Shown in pieces: positions 58,298 to 64,000 of a stretch of DNA of 64,000 nt; position 1 is the stretch's first letter, and each line of letters opens with the position of its first letter. The position numbers were made by a program, and so were the translations under genes. The DNA is taken from positions 43,016 through 107,015 of the forward strand of contig NZ_JBLGTV010000012.1 of the NCBI RefSeq assembly GCF_047468865.1, given 5' to 3'. Under the pieces are notes generated by a model. The model did not search any database and was not told the origin of the DNA. It saw only the letters and a list, made by a program, of their open reading frames with translations. This DNA is from Castellaniella hirudinis_A. Its GTDB lineage: Bacteria > Pseudomonadota > Gammaproteobacteria > Burkholderiales > Burkholderiaceae_B.

Positions 58298-59332
58298 ATG
58301 CCTCTGATCACCCCCAACGAAGCCCTGGTGCGCTGCATTGAACACCGCGAAATCTTCCACGACGAGATGCTGGAACTCATGCGCATGCTGATGCGCGGCG
58401 AGATGTCGCCCCAGCTGGCCAGCGCCCTGCTGATGGGCCTGCGCGTCAAGAAGGAAACCGTGGGCGAGATCACGGCGGCGGCCCAGGTAATGCGCGAATT
58501 CGCCCTGAAGGTGCCCACCCCCTACCCGGACGAACTGCTGGACATGTGCGGCACCGGGGGCGACGGTTCGCACACCTTCAATATCTCCACCGCCGCCCTG
58601 TTCGTGGCGGCCGCCGGCGGCGTGCGCATCGCCAAGCACGGCGGGCGCAGCGCGTCGTCGTCATCCGGCAGCGCCGATGTCCTGGAAGCCCTGGGGGTGC
58701 GGATCACAGCCACGCCGGAACAGGTGGCCGAATCCATCGAGGCCACCGGCATCGGCTTCATGTTCGCCCCCGCCCATCATGGCGCCATGAAAAACGTGGC
58801 CGCCGTGCGCCGCGAACTGGGCGTGCGCACGATGTTCAACATCCTGGGGCCGCTGACCAATCCCGCTGGGGCCGGCAACCAGCTGATGGGGGTCTTCCAC
58901 CCCGACCTGGTGGGCATCCAGGTGCGGGTGCTGCAGCGCATGGGGTCGCGCCACGTGTTGATCGTGCACGGCAAGGACGGCATGGACGAAGCCTCGCTGG
59001 GGGCCGCCACCCTGGTGGGCGAGCTCAAGGACGGCGAAATCCGCGAATACGAAATCCATCCCGAGGACTTCGGCATGGCCATGGTCTCCAACCGCAGCAT
59101 CAAAGTGGCCAACCGGGATGAATCCGCCCAATTGGTGCGCGCCGCCCTGAACAACCAGGCCGGCACCGCGCGCGACATCGTGATCCTGAACGCCGGCCTG
59201 GCGCTGTATGCGGGCAACCGGGCCGATTCCATCCAGGCGGGCATCGCCCAGGCGGGCGAACTCGTCGCATCGGGTGCCGCCCGCGACAAACTTGAACAAT
59301 TCCGCCAATACACGCAGAGGTTCGCAGCATGA
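58298..59332 (+). CDS. trpD: Anthranilate phosphoribosyltransferase
   Basis: Second step of Trp synthesis, joining anthranilate and PRPP. The 344-residue enzyme has the N-terminal helical domain, then the PRPP loop DMCGTGGDGSHTFNIST, KHGGRSASSSSGSADVLEAL, FMFAPAHHGAMKNVAAVRRE and FNILGPLTNPAG. It lies 18 nt after trpG and overlaps trpC as ATGA. Confidence 0.96.
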   Translation: MPLITPNEALVRCIEHREIFHDEMLELMRMLMRGEMSPQLASALLMGLRVKKETVGEITAAAQVMREFALKVPTPYPDELLDMCGTGGDGSHTFNISTAALFVAAAGGVRIAKHGGRSASSSSGSADVLEALGVRITATPEQVAESIEATGIGFMFAPAHHGAMKNVAAVRRELGVRTMFNILGPLTNPAGAGNQLMGVFHPDLVGIQVRVLQRMGSRHVLIVHGKDGMDEASLGAATLVGELKDGEIREYEIHPEDFGMAMVSNRSIKVANRDESAQLVRAALNNQAGTARDIVILNAGLALYAGNRADSIQAGIAQAGELVASGAARDKLEQFRQYTQRFAA

Positions 59333-60138
59333 GCGACATTCTCAAGCAAATTCTGGACACCAAGCACATCGAAGTCGCCACGGCGCGACAGATGCGCAGC
59401 GAGGCCGAGCTGCTGCGCGAGGCCCGCAGCCGCCAGGACATCCGCGGCTTCGTCCGCGCCATCGAAGACAAAATCGCCCAGGGCAAGCCGGCCGTCATCG
59501 CCGAAATCAAAAAGGCATCGCCCTCCAAAGGCGTGATCCGGGCCGACTTCAACCCGGCGGAAATCGCCAGCAGCTATGCCTGCCACGGGGCAGCCTGCCT
59601 GTCGGTGCTGACCGACGTCAAATACTTCCAGGGCGGCTACGATCATCTGCGCCAGGCGCGGGCCGCCTGCAGCCTCCCGGTGCTGCGCAAGGATTTCCTG
59701 ATCGACCCCTACCAGGTCATTCATGCCCGGGCGCTGGGCGCCGACTGCGTGCTGCTGATCGCGGCGGCCTTGTCTCCCAGCCAACTGCTCGAACTCGAAG
59801 CCGTGGCCATCGACCTGGGCATGGACGTGCTGGTGGAAATCCACGACCGCAGCGAGCTGGACGCCGCCCTGGCGATGCAGACCCCCCTGCTGGGGATCAA
59901 CAACCGCAATCTGCGTACCTTTGAAACCCGCCTGGAAACCACCCTGGACATGCTGGCCGACCTGCCCGCAGGCAAGCGGGTGGTCACGGAAAGCGGCATC
60001 CTGCTGCCCGAAGACGCGGATCGCATGCGCGAACACGGCGTGCAGGCTTTCCTGGTGGGCGAGGCCTTCATGCGGGCCGATGACCCGGGCGCCGCCCTGC
60101 ACGCGCTGTTTTTCCAGCGCGAACAGCCCGCCGCGTAG
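59329..60138 (+). CDS. trpC: Indole-3-glycerol-phosphate synthase
   Basis: Forms the indole ring from carboxyphenylamino-deoxyribulose phosphate. The 269-residue TIM barrel has AVIAEIKKASPSKGVIR, CLSVLTDVKYFQGG, VLRKDFLIDPYQV, LLGINNRNLRTFE and FLVGEAFMR. It is monofunctional: no TrpF domain follows. trpF, trpB and trpA are not in the window. Confidence 0.96.
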   Translation: MSDILKQILDTKHIEVATARQMRSEAELLREARSRQDIRGFVRAIEDKIAQGKPAVIAEIKKASPSKGVIRADFNPAEIASSYACHGAACLSVLTDVKYFQGGYDHLRQARAACSLPVLRKDFLIDPYQVIHARALGADCVLLIAAALSPSQLLELEAVAIDLGMDVLVEIHDRSELDAALAMQTPLLGINNRNLRTFETRLETTLDMLADLPAGKRVVTESGILLPEDADRMREHGVQAFLVGEAFMRADDPGAALHALFFQREQPAA

Positions 60139-60151
60139 AGGCTCGAAGCTC

Positions 60152-60619
60152 ATGCCGACCGCCATCCCCTCGCCGCAGCCTGCTTGCCCCCTGTGCCCGG
60201 CCCACGCCGCCGGGGCGCTCTGGGAAGACACCCGGCTGCGGGTCATCGCCGTGGACGAGCCGCTGTTTCCCGGCTATATCCGCGTGATCTGGCGCGAACA
60301 CGCGGCCGAAATGACGGATTTGCCCGCCCCGGACCGCGACCACCTGATGGCGACGGTGTACCGGATCGAAGCCCTGCAGCGCAGCATCCTGCAACCCGAC
60401 AAAATCAATCTGGCCAGCCTGGGCAATCAAGTGCCGCATCTGCACTGGCACTTGATCCCCCGCTGGCGGGATGACCCTTGCTTCCCCAACGCGATCTGGG
60501 CCGCCCTCGCCTCCGAAAAACAAGCCGCCTGGGCGCGGCGGCTGCCGGAACTGCAGGCGCGGGCGCGGGGGTTGCAGGACAGGATTCGCCAAACCATGGG
60601 CGCAGCGCGTCAACCATGA
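60152..60619 (+). CDS. HIT-family (histidine triad) hydrolase
   Basis: A 155-residue nucleotide-binding protein with the HIT motif in QVPHLHWHLIPRW and a CPLC pair near the start (zinc ribbon-like). Relatives hydrolyse nucleotide-phosphate conjugates. It starts 13 nt after trpC, so it is likely co-transcribed with trpGDC, an arrangement also known from related genera. Confidence 0.88.
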   Translation: MPTAIPSPQPACPLCPAHAAGALWEDTRLRVIAVDEPLFPGYIRVIWREHAAEMTDLPAPDRDHLMATVYRIEALQRSILQPDKINLASLGNQVPHLHWHLIPRWRDDPCFPNAIWAALASEKQAAWARRLPELQARARGLQDRIRQTMGAARQP

Positions 60620-60964
60620 CACGCCTGCATGTTGGCCAAACAAGTATCGCTGTAGGTAAAGCCTTCCAGATTCAGCCAAGCGAGACAGCTGTCATCGACG
60701 GCCCGGCTTGTCGGGCAATCTCTCGCCAATCAGGCCATTTCGCCCCGCCGCCCCATTGCCCGATCATGTCTCGGCCATGCCCAGTGCACGAAACACCCGG
60801 GCGATGACAGGGTTGTGGAATGGCCAACATTGCGGAAGGCGGCACCGCCCGCGGTGCGCGGCCTCACTGCGGATGGCTATCGCCTCCATTTATTAAAACA
60901 ATTAGATTTTGACCTTTTATAGCCATAGACTCATACACAATCAAGGAGAGTCAAAGGAGCCCCC
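60620..60964. other. Intergenic region before the chemoreceptor gene
   Basis: 345 nt with no ORF I can support. The last 80 nt are AT-rich (60886-60930) and should contain the promoter of the chemoreceptor gene, whose ribosome site AAAGGAG is at 60953-60959. No clear sigma-28 motif was found. Confidence 0.5.
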
Positions 60965-62632
60965 ATGTCCAGCACGCATACGTCCGCCCTGCCCGCTGTG
61001 GCAGTCTCTCATCGCCCGGCCGGCGTCGCGGCGGATCATCGACGCATTCAGGCCGCCCGCCCGGCCGCACGGGCGGCGCGCCACTGGTCCGTGCGCGCCC
61101 GGCTCTACTTGTGCTTCCTGCTGGTGCTGTCTTTCATGGTGCTGGTCGCTGCGGCGGGCGTCCACGAAGTGGACAAGATCGACGCCGGGCTGACCCGCGC
61201 CATGGACGTGGCCGCCGCCCAGCAGCGCCATGCCGTCAACATGCGCGGCAGCGTGCACGACCGGGCGATTGCCGCCCGCGACTTGGCGCTGCTGCCCGCC
61301 CGCGACCCGGCCCGCGCCGCGCAGCTGCAAACCACCATCCAGACCCTGGCGAACAGCTATGCCCTGAACTGGCGGCAAGCCACGGCCATGCCCACCGGCG
61401 GCCCGCAGGATCAAGGGCTGCTGGATCGCATCCGCGACAGCGAGCACCAGGCCCTGCAGGCATTGACGCGCCTGAACGATGCGCGCCTCGGCCATTCGGC
61501 CGACACCGCCGCTATCGTGCTGGACGATCTGGGCCCCGCATTCGTCGGCTGGCTGGCCAGCATCAACGCCTATATCGACCTGCAGGAAGCACGCGTTCGC
61601 ACCGACGTGGCGCTGGCGCGGGACACCGCCACCGATTTCACGCGCTTCATCGCCATCATGACGGCGGTCGCCATGGTCATGGGCCTGATCATCGCCACCC
61701 TGATCGCCCGCAAGCTGCACAGCGAATTGGGCGCGGAGCCGCACGAACTGATCACCTTCGCCCGGGAAATCGGCCAGGGCAACCTGAAGGCGCGGCCCTT
61801 CGCCGAACATCGCGCCATCCCCGCAGGCAGCGTGACCGATCACCTGCTGGGCATGGCCGACCATCTGAGCAGCATCGTGACCGGCGTGCGCGATACGGCG
61901 CAGGCGGTCTCCCAGGCCGGCGCCCGGATCGACCAGGCCACCGCCGAGCTGGCCCAACGCACCGAGGCCCAGGCGGCGGCCGTCGCGCAGACCGCCACCG
62001 CCGTCGCGCAATTGAACCAGACCGTGCACCAGAACGCCGACACCGCCCGCGAAGCCGCCGGCCGCGCCGCCCAGGCCGCCGACACCACGGTTCAGATGCG
62101 CGGCGCCATGACCCAGGTACGCGAAACCATGCACAAGATCGACGCGGGCGCCAAGCAGATCGGCGAAATCACCAGTCTGATCGACGCCATTGCCTTCCAG
62201 ACCAACATCCTGGCGCTGAACGCCTCTGTGGAAGCCGCCCGCGCGGGCACCCATGGCCGGGGCTTCGCCGTCGTGGCCACGGAGGTGCGCAATCTGGCCC
62301 AGCGCAGCAGCGAAGCGGCCAGCCATATCAGCACGCTCATCGGCGAGAACCTCGGGCTCGTCGCCGAGGGCGCCCAGTTGGTGAACACCGCCGACCAGCA
62401 CACACGCGCCTCCATGGAGACCGTGCAGGAGGTTTCGGAGCTGATTCAGGGCATCAGCCAGGGCAGCCTGGAACAAGCCGCCGGGGTGGAGCGCATCAGC
62501 GAAGCCGTAACGCAGATCCACACCATCACACAGGACAACGGCGGCATGGTGCGCGACAGCACCGCCATGGCCAGCGCCCTGCGGCACGAATCCGGGCAGC
62601 TCGACACCGACATGCAGGTGTTCAAGGTGTGA
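60965..62632 (+). CDS. Methyl-accepting chemotaxis protein
   Basis: Inner-membrane chemoreceptor of 555 aa. TM1 is about residues 45-66 (LYLCFLLVLSFMVLVAAAGV), followed by a periplasmic four-helix-bundle sensor (70-215), TM2 (about 228-248), HAMP, and the signalling domain with the conserved hairpin LIDAIAFQTNILALNASVEA and RGFAVVATEVRNLAQRSSEA. No C-terminal NWETF-type tether is seen. The ligand is unknown. No che genes are nearby. Confidence 0.92.
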   Translation: MSSTHTSALPAVAVSHRPAGVAADHRRIQAARPAARAARHWSVRARLYLCFLLVLSFMVLVAAAGVHEVDKIDAGLTRAMDVAAAQQRHAVNMRGSVHDRAIAARDLALLPARDPARAAQLQTTIQTLANSYALNWRQATAMPTGGPQDQGLLDRIRDSEHQALQALTRLNDARLGHSADTAAIVLDDLGPAFVGWLASINAYIDLQEARVRTDVALARDTATDFTRFIAIMTAVAMVMGLIIATLIARKLHSELGAEPHELITFAREIGQGNLKARPFAEHRAIPAGSVTDHLLGMADHLSSIVTGVRDTAQAVSQAGARIDQATAELAQRTEAQAAAVAQTATAVAQLNQTVHQNADTAREAAGRAAQAADTTVQMRGAMTQVRETMHKIDAGAKQIGEITSLIDAIAFQTNILALNASVEAARAGTHGRGFAVVATEVRNLAQRSSEAASHISTLIGENLGLVAEGAQLVNTADQHTRASMETVQEVSELIQGISQGSLEQAAGVERISEAVTQIHTITQDNGGMVRDSTAMASALRHESGQLDTDMQVFKV

Positions 62633-62818
62633 TGCCACCGCGAGGCACATCGGCGGCCCGCGCCGCGTTTCATGCGGCGGGCCTGCCGATCACTTCTGTT
62701 CATCCCATTGCCCGGAAAATCAGGCTTTCCCCCATGCGACGAATCTGTCCGAACATCGTCCCCGCCGACGCATCCATCGCCCATCATGGGATCTTTCCAA
62801 TGCAATCGGAAGGTCACC

Positions 62819-63853
62819 ATGGGAAAGCTGGATGCGGCGTACCGCCGCCTGTTTGAACACAAGGAACTGCTGGGCGACATACTGGCCTGCGTGATGAGTC
62901 CGGCCTTGTTCGATGCCCTGGATTGGCAGCGCATGCAGCCAATCGCCACCGCACACATCAGCGACCGCCTGAAACAACGCACCGGCGACTGCGCGTGGCT
63001 GGTCCCCTGGAAAAAACAAGAAAACGCTTCCGCAGCCGATGCCGCGCGCCCTGCGCCGGCTCATGGCCTGTGCATCCTGCTGATCTTCGAGCAGCAATCC
63101 CAGCCCGACGACACCATGGCGCTGCGCATCGCCACCTATACCTGTCTGAGCTATCAGACCATGCTGCGCAACCGGCAAACCCGCTTGCCGCTGCCCCCGG
63201 TGCTGCCGGTCGTGTTCTACAGCGGATCGCGCCGCTGGGCGGCGGCGCGGGATTTATCCGACCTGGCAGGCCGCATCCCGACGGCCTTGCGGGCGTATCA
63301 GCCGCAAATGCGCTACCTGTTGGTTCAAGAGCGTGATCTGCTGAAGGCCGTTGGCCGCCCCGGCCACAACCTGGCGACCCTGTTGTTTCGCTTGCGGCAT
63401 GACCGTAATATAGCGCAATGGCAAGCGGCCTTGCACGCCTTGACCCAAGCCATTCTGGCCCTGCCCGAAAGCCAGGAACTGAACCGCAGCCTGACGGCAT
63501 GGCTGGTGCTGATGATCGAGCGCAACGCCAATTTACCGGAACCCCTCCCCCCCACCAAGACCTTGCAGGAGTTGGATATGATCATTACCGAAAAACCTGG
63601 CATCTGGGCCAAACAGTGGCTGGAGGAAGGCCGTGTCGAAGGCCACGCTGAAGGTCGTGTTGAAGGTCGTGTTGAAGGCCGCATCGAGGGCCATGCCGAA
63701 CTGCTGTTGCTGCAGATGGCGCACCGCTTTGGCAAGATTCCCGCCTCGATCATCGAACGCATACATACGGCACAGGCCGCACAACTGAAAGCCTGGGCGT
63801 TGAATTTTGCGGATGCCCGGGTGCTGGATGATGTGTTCAAGCCTGAACGGTAA
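62819..63853 (+). CDS. Rpn/PD-(D/E)XK-type recombination-promoting nuclease
   Basis: A 344-residue protein of the Rpn (Transposase_31/YhgA-like) family: MGKLDAAYRRLFEHKELLGD at the start, a nuclease-like core (LILLIFEQQSQ-type strand read as CILLIFEQQSQPDD) and VVFYSGSRRWAAARDL. Rpn proteins are DNA endonucleases that raise recombination; they are not true transposases. The C-terminus contains six EG(R/H)(V/A/I) repeats, as in many family members. GGAAGG precedes Met 62819. Confidence 0.82.
   Translation: MGKLDAAYRRLFEHKELLGDILACVMSPALFDALDWQRMQPIATAHISDRLKQRTGDCAWLVPWKKQENASAADAARPAPAHGLCILLIFEQQSQPDDTMALRIATYTCLSYQTMLRNRQTRLPLPPVLPVVFYSGSRRWAAARDLSDLAGRIPTALRAYQPQMRYLLVQERDLLKAVGRPGHNLATLLFRLRHDRNIAQWQAALHALTQAILALPESQELNRSLTAWLVLMIERNANLPEPLPPTKTLQELDMIITEKPGIWAKQWLEEGRVEGHAEGRVEGRVEGRIEGHAELLLLQMAHRFGKIPASIIERIHTAQAAQLKAWALNFADARVLDDVFKPER
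63626..63697 (+). repeat. Six 12-bp tandem repeats within the Rpn gene
   Basis: Unit GAAGG(C/T)C(G/A)(T/C)G(T/C)(C/T), six copies in frame, encoding EGRV EGHA EGRV EGRV EGRI EGHA. Because the unit is a multiple of three, copy-number changes would alter length without breaking the frame. Confidence 0.85.
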
Positions 63854-64000
63854 TGCTCGCCTGACGAAGTCGCCCTGAACCAAACCAGGGGGTTTGCCCT
63901 GACGGCTTCCCCCCGCATCACCCACAAAAAAGTGCCGGTGTCAAGTCTTTCGCGCAAATCACGCAGGGCTTGAAACCGTATATGGGACAGTAGGTTAGCT

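Noticed and set aside
62819..63853. Calling the Rpn gene an active transposon
   Set aside because: No terminal inverted repeats or target duplication seen. Family members are nucleases despite the transposase label.

Overview
The window comes from a GC-rich betaproteobacterium, most likely of the Alcaligenaceae (Bordetella/Achromobacter/Castellaniella relatives). This rests on gene content and order: rpe-gph-trpE, birA followed by a Bordetella Baf-type pantothenate kinase, a CobW-like GTPase beside a cysteine-poor DksA and hslVU, and a PhaM-like granule protein. Genus is inference. No rRNA, tRNA, CRISPR array, intact prophage or complete insertion sequence was seen.

Layout. 1-6.8 kb: mltA-ubiH-like-dsbC (minus strand), then rpe-gph-trpE (plus strand) with a Trp-codon leader peptide and attenuator before trpE. 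6.8-9.7 kb: exopolysaccharide sugar transferase, flippase and a small membrane protein. 9.8-16.3 kb: metal handling, with znuCB and zur around a Zur box, a di-Mop molybdate-binding protein, a decayed locus (methyltransferase fragments, DUF2478 protein, TonB-receptor remnant), a His-rich COG0523 GTPase and DksA. 16.5-17.1 kb: a MazEF-like module. 17.2-24.6 kb: hslVU, a CusF-like protein, a cobalamin adenosyltransferase, and an RpiR regulator between an aminotransferase and a C45-type hydrolase. 24.6-27.3 kb: denitrification genes nirV, nirK and cytochrome c with FNR/Dnr-like boxes. 27.3-40.8 kb: housekeeping and envelope genes (lipB, dacA-type, birA, coaX, galU, waaA, waaC, glmU, a PhaM-like protein, Nudix, SCO1). 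40.8-49.6 kb: a CPA1 antiporter with a cyclic-nucleotide domain, a universal stress protein, rpoH under a perfect CIRCE element, aspS. 49.6-57.1 kb: a second antiporter, a GMC oxidoreductase, ubiA, an aminotransferase, lldD-lldR. 57.5-60.6 kb: trpGDC with its own attenuator, then a HIT protein. 60.9-63.9 kb: a chemotaxis receptor and an Rpn-type nuclease with an in-frame 12-bp repeat tract.

The most interesting signals are regulatory. (1) Tryptophan genes are split: trpE and trpGDC lie 51 kb apart, and each half has its own Trp-rich leader peptide and attenuator. The trpGDC leader peptide looks leaderless. (2) rpoH carries a perfect CIRCE inverted repeat, suggesting HrcA control of sigma-32. 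(3) Downstream of rpoH lies an unannotated small-RNA candidate with CU-rich, anti-Shine-Dalgarno-like loops and a strong terminator. (4) A metal-chelate uptake locus seems to be decaying beside a duplicated 34-bp element. All calls come from reading the sequence. No database search or folding program was run.
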